DNA of 64,000 nt from Brevibacillus_C sp046036945 (GTDB taxonomy: Bacteria > Bacillota > Bacilli > Brevibacillales > Brevibacillaceae): contig NZ_JBJQOQ010000011.1 of NCBI RefSeq assembly GCF_046036945.1, positions 62,001 to 126,000 on the forward strand. The letters run 5' to 3'. Under the pieces are notes generated by a model, which saw only the letters and a program-made list of their open reading frames with translations, did not search any database and was not told where the DNA came from. The stretch's first letter is position 1; the number at the start of each line of letters is the position of its first letter. Shown here one piece after another: positions 1 to 8,413 of the stretch. A program made the translations under genes and the position numbers.

Positions 1-764
1 TCATCGCCGGCTCATCGATCCTCTGTCTCTCCTTCCTCGGCTTTGATGCCGTCACAACGCTGTCGGAGGAGACGATCAATTCCCAGAGGACCATCCCTAA
101 GGCGATTCTGCTCGTCACCCTGATCGGGGGTGCCCTATTTATCATCGTCTCCTATGTCGCACATATGGTATATCCCGACTACGCCAGCTTCAAAAACCCG
201 GACTCCGCCGCATCGGAGATTGCCGAGTTTATCGGCGGCACCCTGTTCGGGTCCGTGTTCATCGCCGGGATGATTACCGCTTGCTTCGCTTCAGGTTTGT
301 CGGCGCATGCCAGTGTCTCCCGGCTGCTGTACGCGATGGGACGCGACGGAGTAATCTCCACGAAACTGTTTGGCTATATCCACCCCAGGTTCAAAACGCC
401 GGTGTTTAACATCATGCTCGTTGGCGTCTTTGCCATCTCCGGTTTGTTCGTCGACCTGGTTACGGCCACCTCATTCATCAACTTTGGCGCGCTGGTCGCA
501 TTCACGTTCGTAAATCTGTCCGTCATTTCCCATTACTTTATCCGCAGTCAGCGCCGGAGCGGAGCAGACATCATCCGGTTTCTGCTCGTCCCCTTGATCG
601 GAGCGTGCTTTAACCTCTGGCTGTGGACCAATCTCGATTCTCATTCTTTCACGCTGGGCTGCATCTGGATCGCGATCGGAGTGGTCTATCTCGCGTACTT
701 GACGAAGCTGTTCACCCGGCGTCCGCCTGAACTGAGCTTTGAAGAAGCGGATAAACCCGCGTAA
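1..764 (+). CDS. Amino-acid permease, APC superfamily (5' end outside window)
   Basis: C-terminal part of a multi-pass amino-acid/polyamine permease. The reading frame is already open at base 3, so the start lies upstream of the window. The first visible residues contain a FLGFDAVTTLSEET segment, which matches the conserved APC signature, followed by at least five hydrophobic segments ending in a short charged tail (EEADKPA). It is followed after 17 bases by an amidohydrolase gene with its own strong ribosome site, so the two are probably co-transcribed. Substrate import coupled to hydrolysis of an amide or N-acyl compound is possible, but that is inference. The substrate cannot be told from this fragment. 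Confidence 0.85.
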   Translation, partial: IAGSSILCLSFLGFDAVTTLSEETINSQRTIPKAILLVTLIGGALFIIVSYVAHMVYPDYASFKNPDSAASEIAEFIGGTLFGSVFIAGMITACFASGLSAHASVSRLLYAMGRDGVISTKLFGYIHPRFKTPVFNIMLVGVFAISGLFVDLVTATSFINFGALVAFTFVNLSVISHYFIRSQRRSGADIIRFLLVPLIGACFNLWLWTNLDSHSFTLGCIWIAIGVVYLAYLTKLFTRRPPELSFEEADKPA

Positions 765-781
765 CGATTGGAGGAGCGCTG

Positions 782-2410
782 ATGACAACACAACATGCCG
801 GAGTTGCCGACTTCTGTTTGATGAGCAACACTGTTTTTACCGGGGTCGAAGATCGGCCGAGGGCAGGAGGTGTCGCCGTAAAAGGAAACCGGATCTTCGC
901 TGTCGGCAGTCTACAAGAGATCGAGCCCCTGGTCGGCCCGGATACCAAGGTTTTTCGGTACGGCGATCAATTGATCATGGCTGGCTTTCACGATTTTCAT
1001 ATCCATCTGCTGCTGGGAAGCTTGCAGCAGCAGTGCGTCCATCTCTGGAAGGCCAAATCAGCCGAAGAAGCAGCCCAGATGGTGAAGGAGTACGCCGACG
1101 AGCATCTGGACGATCCCTGGATCATCGGATTCAGCTGGTATCATCTGTACTGGGAGGATAAACAGCTTCCGCACCGTTCGACCTTGGACAAATACGTGCC
1201 CGACCGTCCGGTGTTTCTGCTCAACGCAGAGTGCCACGGTGCCTGGCTCAACAGCAAAGCGATGGAATTGGCAGGCATCACGCGCGATACACCCGATCCG
1301 CCCTACGGTGAGATTGCCCGAGATAAGAGCGGGGAGCCGACTGGATTTTTGTACGAGTCGGCGATGGCTTTGGCAAAGCAAGCCTTTCAATTTCCGCGTG
1401 AGCGCCGAATCAGCCTGTTGAAAGGGTTTTTGCGCCATGCTGCCAGCCTCGGCGTCACTTCAGTGGCAGACATGTTCCCATTGGTTACGATGGAACTGGG
1501 CGATCTCGACATGTACCGCGAGTTTGACGAAACAGACCAGTTGACTGCCCGCATCCATTTTTTGGTAGAGTGTAATGGCGATTTGGAAAGGCCCAGGCGT
1601 CTGCGGGAAGAATACAAATCGGGAAAGCTGCAATTTTCCGGATTAAAGAACTTTCTCGACGGCGTGCCAGCCACCTATACTGCCTTTTTGCTGGAGCCTT
1701 ATTCAGACAATGCCGTAACCCGCGGCTCAACACTGGTGCCGCAGGAACTGATCGAGGATTGGACGATCAAGGCCGATCGGGAGGGTTTTCGCATTCGCTA
1801 TCACGCCTGCGGGGATGCCGCGATCCGGCTGGGCTTGGATTGCTTTGAAGCTGCGCGGCGACAAAACGGCATACGGGACTCCCGACACACGATCGAGCAC
1901 ATCGAAGTCATCGACCCGGGGGATATCAGCCGCTTTGGCGAGCTTGGCGTTATCGCCTCCATGCAGCCTGAGCACATCGCCTCCGCGGAGAGATTTGCCG
2001 ACAATGCGTACGTGAGCCGCCTGGGTCCCGAACGCATTCCCTATACCTGGCCGATCCATTCCTTGATGAGAGCAGGGGCAAAACTCGCATTCGGCAGCGA
2101 TTTCCCTGTGGTCCCCCTCGACCCCATGCTCGAGATCTACCGTGCGGTGACTCGCCTGCACAATGACGGACACCCGGCTGGGGGCTGGAACCCCGATGAG
2201 CGGATATCGCTGGCGGAAGCGCTGCGGGCGTACACGCTCGGGTCTGCGTACGGCAATTTTCGCGAACATGAATTGGGCACTTTGGAGGCGGGAAAGCTGG
2301 CCGATCTGATCGTGTTGGACCGCAACCTGTTCACGGTCGATGCGGAAGATATCCGCCAGACAAAAGTATGCTTGACGATGATGGACGGCAGGATAGTCCA
2401 TGAAGCCTAG
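782..2410 (+). CDS. YtcJ-like metal-dependent amidohydrolase
   Basis: 542-residue protein of the amidohydrolase superfamily, YtcJ-like branch: a TIM barrel flanked by a small beta domain. The first metal-ligand motif HDFHIH is at residues 70-75. Later ligands are visible in YHACGDAA, HTIEHIEV and the catalytic Asp of FGSDFPVVP. The C-terminal segment ADLIVLDRNLF closes the beta domain as in the family. The ATG at 782 follows GGAGGAGC at good spacing. The preceding gene is an amino-acid permease and a rho-independent terminator lies directly after the stop. Family members hydrolyse N-acyl or cyclic amide substrates; the actual substrate is unknown. Confidence 0.88.
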   Translation: MTTQHAGVADFCLMSNTVFTGVEDRPRAGGVAVKGNRIFAVGSLQEIEPLVGPDTKVFRYGDQLIMAGFHDFHIHLLLGSLQQQCVHLWKAKSAEEAAQMVKEYADEHLDDPWIIGFSWYHLYWEDKQLPHRSTLDKYVPDRPVFLLNAECHGAWLNSKAMELAGITRDTPDPPYGEIARDKSGEPTGFLYESAMALAKQAFQFPRERRISLLKGFLRHAASLGVTSVADMFPLVTMELGDLDMYREFDETDQLTARIHFLVECNGDLERPRRLREEYKSGKLQFSGLKNFLDGVPATYTAFLLEPYSDNAVTRGSTLVPQELIEDWTIKADREGFRIRYHACGDAAIRLGLDCFEAARRQNGIRDSRHTIEHIEVIDPGDISRFGELGVIASMQPEHIASAERFADNAYVSRLGPERIPYTWPIHSLMRAGAKLAFGSDFPVVPLDPMLEIYRAVTRLHNDGHPAGGWNPDERISLAEALRAYTLGSAYGNFREHELGTLEAGKLADLIVLDRNLFTVDAEDIRQTKVCLTMMDGRIVHEA

Positions 2411-2411
2411 C

Positions 2412-2456
2412 AAAAAGGATCAAGGGTTGGGAGATTGGCTCCCGATCCTTTTTCTT
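2412..2456 (+). terminator. Rho-independent terminator
   Basis: AAAGGATC pairs with GATCCTTT and an inner GGGAG/CTCCC extends the stem; a T-run follows. It ends the permease-amidohydrolase unit. Confidence 0.85.
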
Positions 2457-2462
2457 TGTGCC

Positions 2463-2490
2463 TTGACAACAGTGAGCAATACCGTATGCT
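2463..2490 (+). promoter_or_regulatory. Sigma-A promoter of the VOC gene
   Basis: TTGACA at 2463-2468 and TATGCT at 2485-2490 with a 16-base spacer, just after the preceding terminator and about 65 bases before the VOC start. Confidence 0.6.
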
Positions 2491-2555
2491 TTAGGAGAAA
2501 ACTTCCATGACGATCACAAGGATACGCAGATTTCTTAAGCGAAAGGGGAGCAAAC

Positions 2556-2915
2556 ATGAAGGTCAAACGAATTGTCGCCAATGTAGCGACGCAGAATGTC
2601 GAGGCCGCCAAACATTTTTATCAGGATGTGCTCGGCCTCGAGTTGTTGATGGATTTTGGCTGGATCACAACGTACGGCTCCAACGAGGAGATGCCCATTC
2701 AAATCAGCTTTGCCTCACAGGGCGGGTCCCAAACACCCGTTCCGGATCTGTCGATTGAAGTCGATGATGTGGATGCCGTACTGAAGCGCATGCAGCAGGC
2801 CGGCTTCGCGATCGAATACGGACCAGCCGACGAGCCGTGGGGCGTTCGCCGATTCTACGTCCGCGATCCATTTGGCAAGCTCGTCAACATTTTGTCTCAT
2901 GTACAATCCGACTGA
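2556..2915 (+). CDS. VOC (glyoxalase/bleomycin-resistance fold) family protein
   Basis: 119-residue single-domain vicinal oxygen chelate protein. It opens with VKRIVANVATQNVEAAKHFYQ, shown here as the family's first beta-alpha unit, and ends with RRFYVRDPFGKLVNIL, the characteristic terminal strand. The ATG at 2556 has AAAGGGGAG upstream. It is a monocistronic unit between two terminators. VOC proteins of this size include glyoxalases, fosfomycin or bleomycin resistance proteins and dioxygenase-like enzymes. Nothing in the sequence settles which, and no catalytic assignment is made. Confidence 0.8.
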   Translation: MKVKRIVANVATQNVEAAKHFYQDVLGLELLMDFGWITTYGSNEEMPIQISFASQGGSQTPVPDLSIEVDDVDAVLKRMQQAGFAIEYGPADEPWGVRRFYVRDPFGKLVNILSHVQSD

Positions 2916-2936
2916 CTCCCGCTATTGGGTGGGTTC

Positions 2937-2970
2937 GGCTGTCCAGGCACACACGGGACAGCCTGCTTTT
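2937..2970 (+). terminator. Rho-independent terminator
   Basis: GGCTGTCC pairs with GGACAGCC across a short loop, followed by a run of seven T. It separates the VOC gene from the amino-sugar operon. Confidence 0.8.
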
Positions 2971-3054
2971 TTTCACCGTTCTTGCCTTTGGTATACAAGC
3001 ACCCCTTGATTGTTTATTATGAAAGAAGCGAGAGAGAAAAAGGAAGAGCAAAGG

Positions 3055-3924
3055 ATGGAGATTATGCGCGGCCCCAATGTAACGGTCTTTTCGAAAATAC
3101 AGAACAACCTGGAGAACCTCACCCAAGCAGAAAAAAAGGTGGCTGAATTTATTCTTGAAAATGCCGAAATCATTCCGAATATGACGACCAAAGATCTTTC
3201 CCTGAAGACCGGAGCGAGCGAAGCGAGCGTGGTCCGCTTCTGCAAGTCGATCGGCGTAGGCAGTTTTCGTTCGCTGAAGATGTCGCTGGTGCGGGATTTG
3301 ACCGCGGTTGAGATGAATGTAAACGATTTGTCGATCATACAAAAAAACGATACATCGTACGATCTGTTTACCAAGGTGACCTATGTCAACAAGATTGCGA
3401 TTGAAGACACCACTTCGACACTGGACAAGAAGGAGCTGGAGAGAGCGGTACATGCATTGCTGAATGCGAAGAAACTCCTGTTTTGCGGGGTTGGCGGCTC
3501 ATCTGTTACGGCTATGGACGCTTGCCACAAGTTTACCCGAATCGGCTTCACTTCCCTGATGTCTCCAGACTTCCACATGATGCTGGCGCTGGTATCCAAT
3601 CTGGAAGAAAACGATGTCGTGGTCGCCATCTCTACCTCCGGCAAAACAACCGATATCTTAGAAGTGGTCGAGCTGTCGAAAAAGCGAAAGGCGACCGTGA
3701 TTGCGATAACCCAGATCGACAAAACACCGCTGTACAAGGCAGCCGATATCAAACTGTGCATTCCCAATGTGGAACAAGACTACCGATTGGGCAATATGGC
3801 GTCCCGGATCGCCCAGCTCAATATCGTCGATGCGCTGTATTTGATCATATGCAACAAGCTGGGCACATCTGTGATCGAAAAAATCAACACTGCACGGAGG
3901 GAAGCGCTGCGCCTGAGAAGATAG
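3055..3924 (+). CDS. RpiR/MurR-family transcriptional regulator
   Basis: 289-residue regulator with an N-terminal RpiR helix-turn-helix (about residues 5-80; MTTKDLSLKTGASEASVVRF is the recognition region) and a C-terminal SIS sugar-phosphate-binding domain (about 110-260; GVGGSSVTAMDA and AISTSGKTTDIL are its phosphate-binding loops). I chose the ATG at 3055 because AAGGAAG lies 8 bases upstream; an in-frame start at 3010 has no better site. It sits at the head of a murQ-PTS-nanE operon, with a cluster of palindromic TGAAAT half-sites in the downstream gap. It probably responds to an amino-sugar phosphate such as MurNAc-6-P or ManNAc-6-P (inference). Confidence 0.9.
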   Translation: MEIMRGPNVTVFSKIQNNLENLTQAEKKVAEFILENAEIIPNMTTKDLSLKTGASEASVVRFCKSIGVGSFRSLKMSLVRDLTAVEMNVNDLSIIQKNDTSYDLFTKVTYVNKIAIEDTTSTLDKKELERAVHALLNAKKLLFCGVGGSSVTAMDACHKFTRIGFTSLMSPDFHMMLALVSNLEENDVVVAISTSGKTTDILEVVELSKKRKATVIAITQIDKTPLYKAADIKLCIPNVEQDYRLGNMASRIAQLNIVDALYLIICNKLGTSVIEKINTARREALRLRR

Positions 3925-3974
3925 ATCGCTCCATATGAAAAGGTGGGCGATCCGTCTTTTTTTACACGGCTTTC

Positions 3975-4052
3975 TGAAATAAAATTTCAAATTCCAATAT
4001 AATTTTGTTGACGTTTTATTTCACAAATATATAATGAAATTGTGAAATAAAA
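3975..4052 (+). promoter_or_regulatory. murQ promoter with clustered RpiR-type operators
   Basis: A strong promoter (TTGACG 4008-4013, 16-base spacer, TATAAT 4030-4035) is wrapped in TGAAAT/ATTTCA half-sites. TGAAATAAAATTTCA at 3975-3989 is a perfect 15-bp palindrome. TTTTATTTCAC (4014-4024) and GTGAAATAAAA (4042-4052) are perfect inverted arms on either side of the -10. A further TGAAAT is at 4035-4040. RpiR-family regulators typically bind AT-rich palindromes of this kind, so the neighbouring RpiR protein probably acts here. Confidence 0.75.
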
Positions 4053-4069
4053 TTTTGGGTGGTGGATTG

Positions 4070-4963
4070 ATGCTGGCGCTGGAGCATTTGGCAACGGAAC
4101 GAAGAAACCAAAAAACGCTTCAACTTGACGAGATGAGTCTGCGGGAGATCCTTGAAGTCATGAACGAAGAAGATCAAACGGTAGCCGTCTCGGTGGCAAA
4201 GGAGATTGACAGCATTGAAAAAGTCGTGGCCGATGTGATCCGCTCTTTTCAAAACGGAGGCCGGCTGATTTACATCGGCGCGGGGACCAGCGGTAGGCTT
4301 GGCGTTCTCGACGCTGTGGAATGCCCGCCGACATTTGGCACGGATCCGCAGATGGTCCTGGGCCTGATCGCAGGGGGAGAAGCTGCGTTTGTCCGGGCTG
4401 CAGAAGGGGCGGAAGACGATGAATATCTGGCCGCAGCGGAGTTAAAACAAATTCATGTAAGCGCTGCCGATACGGTCATCGGTCTTGCCGCCAGTGGACG
4501 AACCCCGTACGTGATCAGTGCGCTGAAGTACGCCAAACAAGTGGGGGCGCGAGCACACGGCATTACCTGCAACAAAGCATCGGAGTTGGCCAAATTCGCA
4601 GATGTCTGTGTCGAGATCGAGACCGGACCCGAAGTGTTGACCGGTTCGACTCGCTTGAAGGCTGGCACCGCGCAAAAGCTCGTGCTCAACATGATCTCTA
4701 CAGCCTCGATGATCGGGATCGGCAAGGTCTACAAAAATCTCATGGTTGACGTCAAACCAACCAACCAGAAGCTGGTAGAGCGGGCCAAACGGATTATCGC
4801 AGAGGCAGCCGGGGTAGATCGGGAAACGGCTGAGAAGTACTACCATGCGGCCAACCAAAATGTAAAAGCGGCAATTGTGATGATTCTATTGAACTGCGGG
4901 TTGGCAGAAGCGGAAGCGAAGTTGAAGGACGCGGATGGTTTCGTCCGTAAAACGCTCGGTTAG
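4070..4963 (+). CDS. murQ: N-acetylmuramic acid 6-phosphate etherase
   Basis: 297-residue SIS-fold lyase that cleaves the D-lactyl ether of MurNAc-6-phosphate to give GlcNAc-6-phosphate and D-lactate, a cytoplasmic step in cell-wall sugar recycling. The signature GAGTSGRLGVLDAVECPP is present with its catalytic Glu, and the second acidic residue lies in AEGAEDDE. The C-terminal helical region (VDRETAEKYYHAANQNVKAA) is complete. I chose ATG 4070 after GGGTGGTGG; an upstream TTG at 4055 overlaps the ribosome site. It heads an operon with a mannose-family PTS and nanE, which is not the usual murQ-murP arrangement. Confidence 0.95.
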   Translation: MLALEHLATERRNQKTLQLDEMSLREILEVMNEEDQTVAVSVAKEIDSIEKVVADVIRSFQNGGRLIYIGAGTSGRLGVLDAVECPPTFGTDPQMVLGLIAGGEAAFVRAAEGAEDDEYLAAAELKQIHVSAADTVIGLAASGRTPYVISALKYAKQVGARAHGITCNKASELAKFADVCVEIETGPEVLTGSTRLKAGTAQKLVLNMISTASMIGIGKVYKNLMVDVKPTNQKLVERAKRIIAEAAGVDRETAEKYYHAANQNVKAAIVMILLNCGLAEAEAKLKDADGFVRKTLG

Positions 4964-4974
4964 GAGGTCAGCAG

Positions 4975-5379
4975 ATGGTAAACAGGGGAATCATCTTGAT
5001 CAGCCATGGCTGGATGGCGGTCGAAACGTTAAAAAGCGCGGAAATGATTCTCGGCCCCAAAGAGAATGCCGCAGCCATAGCCATGGAAGCCACGGACAGC
5101 CCGGAATCGACGAAACAAAAGCTGCAAGAAGAACTGGCCAAGTTCAGCCATTGCGAAGAGGTCATCGTACTGGCCGACCTGATGGGCGGAACACCCTGCA
5201 ATGTGTCGCTGACGCTGCTTGGCGACCACCCGAACATGCAGTTGTTCACAGGCTTCAACCTGCCGTTGGTCATGGAGCTGCTCGCGTCTGACTTTGCCCC
5301 GATCGATGAGATCAGGGACAACCTGGTCGAGTCAGGCAGGGCTGCAGTCACAGATATCAGGAAAAAACTACAGGTGTAG
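4975..5379 (+). CDS. PTS mannose-family EIIA component
   Basis: 134-residue soluble IIA domain of a mannose/fructose/sorbose-family phosphotransferase system. The phosphorylated His is His11 in IILISHGWMA, and the conserved DLMGGTPCN segment follows in the middle of the protein. It accepts phosphate from HPr and passes it to EIIB. GGAGGT precedes the ATG. Here IIA is a separate polypeptide, unlike E. coli ManX where IIA and IIB are fused. It lies 11 bases after murQ and 12 bases before the EIIB gene, so it is operonic. The expected substrate is an amino sugar, given murQ and nanE. Confidence 0.92.
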   Translation: MVNRGIILISHGWMAVETLKSAEMILGPKENAAAIAMEATDSPESTKQKLQEELAKFSHCEEVIVLADLMGGTPCNVSLTLLGDHPNMQLFTGFNLPLVMELLASDFAPIDEIRDNLVESGRAAVTDIRKKLQV

Positions 5380-5391
5380 GAGGAAAAGCAG

Positions 5392-5865
5392 ATGGCAATT
5401 ACTGTTACCCGAATTGATGAACGGCTGATACACGGTCAGGTGGCCCATTCTTGGAGCGTGGAATACCGCGTGGACAGGCTTGTTGTCGTAGACGACATCC
5501 TCGCCGGGGATGAGATGCAGAAAATGATCATGTCGCTCGCTGTTCCAGCCGGCAAGAAACACTCGTTTCTGTCCAAGGAAGAAGCTGTCCCTTTCCTGCA
5601 AAATAGCGAATCTGCCAACGAGAAAATCTTTCTCATCGTCAAAAAGCCGCACACGCTGCTCTACCTGGTCGAACACGGCGTGAAGATCCCCAGCATCAAT
5701 GTAGGGGGCATGTATTACGCGGAAAACAAGCGGCAGATTGCCAAGACCGTATACGTCAGCGACGAGGATGTAAAGGTGTTTGAGCAGCTGAAAGACCACG
5801 GCGTCGCATGTGAAATCAGAACGTCGCCCCAAGACAAATCAGTCAATTTGTTTGATCTAATCTAG
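5392..5865 (+). CDS. PTS mannose-family EIIB component
   Basis: 157-residue IIB domain. The active-site His is His14 in the diagnostic ITVTRIDERLIHGQV segment, followed by the conserved RLVVVDD strand. It phosphorylates the incoming sugar during transport through the IICD membrane complex. TAGGAGGAAA lies just upstream of the ATG. The length matches free-standing IIB proteins of this family, such as the sorbose and N-acetylgalactosamine systems. The gene is in the middle of the amino-sugar operon with short intergenic gaps. Confidence 0.93.
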   Translation: MAITVTRIDERLIHGQVAHSWSVEYRVDRLVVVDDILAGDEMQKMIMSLAVPAGKKHSFLSKEEAVPFLQNSESANEKIFLIVKKPHTLLYLVEHGVKIPSINVGGMYYAENKRQIAKTVYVSDEDVKVFEQLKDHGVACEIRTSPQDKSVNLFDLI

Positions 5866-5882
5866 CTAAGGGGGGAATTTGA

Positions 5883-7469
5883 ATGGAAGTCAGCTTGCTC
5901 TATGCGCTTTGTATCAGCCTGTTTATTGCCCTCCTGATGACAGAGAACTACGGTTACGGCTACCTAATGATCAGCAGGCCCATTTTTGCCGGTCCGCTGC
6001 TCGGTCTGATTATGGGCGATGTGCAGACCGGTCTCTTGGTCGGGGCCAGTGTCGAATTGATGTACATGGGCGTACTTCCGATCGGCGGATCCATTCCGCC
6101 GAATGCTCAAATCGCCGGTCTGATCGGGACTGCCTTCGCCATCTTAAGCGGAGGCAAACCAGAAGTAGGCATCGTCCTCGCGCTGCCGATCGGCATTCTT
6201 GCCCAGTTCTTAATTATGCTGGCGTGGAATTTTAACATCTATCTTGTTCACCGCGCAGATAAGCACTTAACCAACGGAAACATCAAACAGGCGGAACGCA
6301 CTCATTTAACTGGATTGCTTGGTTTCTTCGTCGTGATGTTCGTGCCCAGTTTTCTCGCGATTTACTTTGGCAGCGAATGGGTAAACGGCCTCGTAAACGC
6401 AATGCCTGCCTGGCTGATGGACGGGTTGAAAGCGACTTCCGGCATTCTTCCGGCAATCGGGATGGCGATGCTGCTGAAGATGATGAATTTCAAAAAATAC
6501 TGGTCGTTTTTCTTGATCGGTTTTGTCCTGGCCGTCTATCTGAAACTGGATGTGCTCTCCGTGGCCCTGCTCGGTCTGGGGATCGCCGCCTCTGTCTACG
6601 CGCTGGGCAAGGATAAGCAGGAAGGGGCGGGGTCTGACTTTCCGCAGGCAGCGGAAGGAGCCGCGGACGGCATTCTCAGCAAGAAGGACCTGTGGCGCAC
6701 TTTTGGGCGCTCGTTCTTCAGCATGACGTCAATCAACTACGAACGGTATTGCAATCTCGGATTTTGTTATGCGATGATGCCGGCCCTGCAAAAATTGTAC
6801 CCGGACAGGCAGCAGTTGAAGGAAGCGATCGTTCGGCACAACGAATTTTTCAACTGCCATCCGTACACGGCCAACGCCGTCATCGGGGTAGCGCTTGCCT
6901 TGGAGGAGCAAAAAGCACAGGGCAAACCGATCTCCGGCGAGGTAATCTCGTCTACGAAAGCTGCACTGATGGGGCCTTTGTCAGGAATTGGAGATTCCGT
7001 CTTCAAGGCGACGTTTATGACCTTGTTTGCTGCGATCGGCGCCGGACTATCGCTTAACGGCAACATCCTCGGTCCGATTCTCTTTATCGTGCCAAACCTG
7101 GTGTTGAACCTGGGCGCTCGCTATTACGGCGTTTACTACGGGTATAAATTCGGCACGAGTCTGATATTGAAGATGAAGCAGTCCGATATCATCGAGAAGT
7201 TCGTGCAAGGCGCAACGATAGCCGGTTTAATGGTTACAGGCGCGATGGTCGTCAATTTTGTCAAAATCAGCTTGGTAGCTGAATGGGATCTCTCCGGTGC
7301 GAAGATCGTCCTGCAGGAGATGCTGGACAAGATTTTGCCCGGCTTGCTGCCGATCGCATTGACGCTGCTGTTCTACTACCTGCTGTTAAAAAAGAAAAAT
7401 GCGATTTATATTCTGATCGTTCTGTGTTTTGTGATCGGAATCCTCGGCAAGCTGCTCCACATCATCTAA
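5883..7469 (+). CDS. PTS mannose-family EIIC-EIID fusion protein
   Basis: 528-residue membrane permease that joins two normally separate subunits. Residues 1 to about 245 are IIC (NYGYGYLMISRPIFAGPLLG and the GASVELMYMGVLPIGGSIPP segment). About 20 polar residues follow (DKQEGAGSDFPQAAEGAADG), then residues 267-528 are IID (LWRTFGRSFFSMTSINYER, HNEFFNCHPYTANAVIG, GPLSGIGDSVF). Both halves look full length, and no stop or start splits the frame. AAGGGGG precedes the ATG. It forms the translocation channel for the sugar phosphorylated by the neighbouring EIIB. Domain borders are estimated by eye. Confidence 0.92.
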   Translation: MEVSLLYALCISLFIALLMTENYGYGYLMISRPIFAGPLLGLIMGDVQTGLLVGASVELMYMGVLPIGGSIPPNAQIAGLIGTAFAILSGGKPEVGIVLALPIGILAQFLIMLAWNFNIYLVHRADKHLTNGNIKQAERTHLTGLLGFFVVMFVPSFLAIYFGSEWVNGLVNAMPAWLMDGLKATSGILPAIGMAMLLKMMNFKKYWSFFLIGFVLAVYLKLDVLSVALLGLGIAASVYALGKDKQEGAGSDFPQAAEGAADGILSKKDLWRTFGRSFFSMTSINYERYCNLGFCYAMMPALQKLYPDRQQLKEAIVRHNEFFNCHPYTANAVIGVALALEEQKAQGKPISGEVISSTKAALMGPLSGIGDSVFKATFMTLFAAIGAGLSLNGNILGPILFIVPNLVLNLGARYYGVYYGYKFGTSLILKMKQSDIIEKFVQGATIAGLMVTGAMVVNFVKISLVAEWDLSGAKIVLQEMLDKILPGLLPIALTLLFYYLLLKKKNAIYILIVLCFVIGILGKLLHII

Positions 7470-7497
7470 AGTGGACGGGGGATAGGAGGAAAAGAGA

Positions 7498-8199
7498 GTG
7501 AACGAGAAAAAACAAAAAATCTTAACAGATATAAAAGACGGATTGATCGTTTCCTGTCAGGCCAGGGAAGGATGGCCGATGTACGGCGCAGACATTATGG
7601 CTGCTTTCGCCACAGCGGCAGAACAGGGCGGAGCGATCGGCATCAGAGCGAACAAGCCAGAGAATATTGCAGCGATCAAGCAAAAAGTCCGTTTGCCGAT
7701 CGTCGGGATCAACAAAGTATGGGATCCGGATTACAGTGTCTACATTACCCCTACCTACAACAGCGCGGCAGAAGTCATCGCAGCGGGATGCGACATCGTC
7801 GCGATCGATGCCACCTTGCGCCGACGGCCAAACGGGGAGACACTGCCCGAAATCATTCATCACATTAAGCAAAACCATCCGGATGTATTGATCATGGGGG
7901 ACGTTTCCACCTTTGAGGAAGGCGTCAAATCAGTCGAATACGGCGTAGACATCGTCTCGACGACGCTTGCCGGTTACACGGAATACACCAGTCATATCAC
8001 GGGAGCAGACTTCGCCCTGGTTGAAAGGCTGGCAAAAGCCCTTGAAACCCCAGTCGTAGCAGAAGGAAAAATCCACGATAAGGAAGAGGCGCGAAGAATG
8101 CTGGAGCTTGGCGCACATGCAGTCGTAGTAGGGACTGCGATTACCCGGCCAGAGATCATCACAAGATGGTTTGCCGATGAAATCAAGAGTTGCAGATAG
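7498..8199 (+). CDS. nanE: N-acetylmannosamine-6-phosphate 2-epimerase
   Basis: 233-residue TIM-barrel epimerase that converts ManNAc-6-P to GlcNAc-6-P in sialic acid and amino-sugar catabolism. Diagnostic segments are GLIVSCQAREGWPMYG, GAIGIRANKPENI, VGINKVWDPDYSVYITPT (with the family Lys) and VVAEGKIHD (with the Glu). The GTG start at 7498 follows AGGAGGAAAAGAGA. It is the last gene of the operon and is followed by a terminator. With murQ, two routes from imported amino sugars meet at GlcNAc-6-P. No nanA, nagA or nagB gene is in the window. Confidence 0.93.
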   Translation: MNEKKQKILTDIKDGLIVSCQAREGWPMYGADIMAAFATAAEQGGAIGIRANKPENIAAIKQKVRLPIVGINKVWDPDYSVYITPTYNSAAEVIAAGCDIVAIDATLRRRPNGETLPEIIHHIKQNHPDVLIMGDVSTFEEGVKSVEYGVDIVSTTLAGYTEYTSHITGADFALVERLAKALETPVVAEGKIHDKEEARRMLELGAHAVVVGTAITRPEIITRWFADEIKSCR

Positions 8200-8206
8200 T
8201 GACAAG

Positions 8207-8233
8207 ATCGCGGGGATAACACCCGCGATTTTT
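8207..8233 (+). terminator. Rho-independent terminator of the amino-sugar operon
   Basis: ATCGCGGG (8207-8214) and CCCGCGAT (8222-8229) form a perfect 8-bp stem followed by TTTTTG. Confidence 0.9.
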
Positions 8234-8413
8234 GTATTTGTAACGATATTGCGAATCTAAGTTTCGGATGAGAAGGGAATCGCCTAAACAAATCGAATAA
8301 AACAAGAAAAGTCAGAAACGTTCTCATCTGCCAAAAAGCGAATACACCCCCCGATTCGCATGGGTTTCCCAAAAACAGGAGAGAAATGTAGATTGGAGTG
8401 AAGTCAGCTGAAG

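Noticed and set aside
1727..2413. Long minus-strand frame opposite the amidohydrolase
   Set aside because: Antisense shadow of a well-supported gene; no ribosome site and no recognisable domain.
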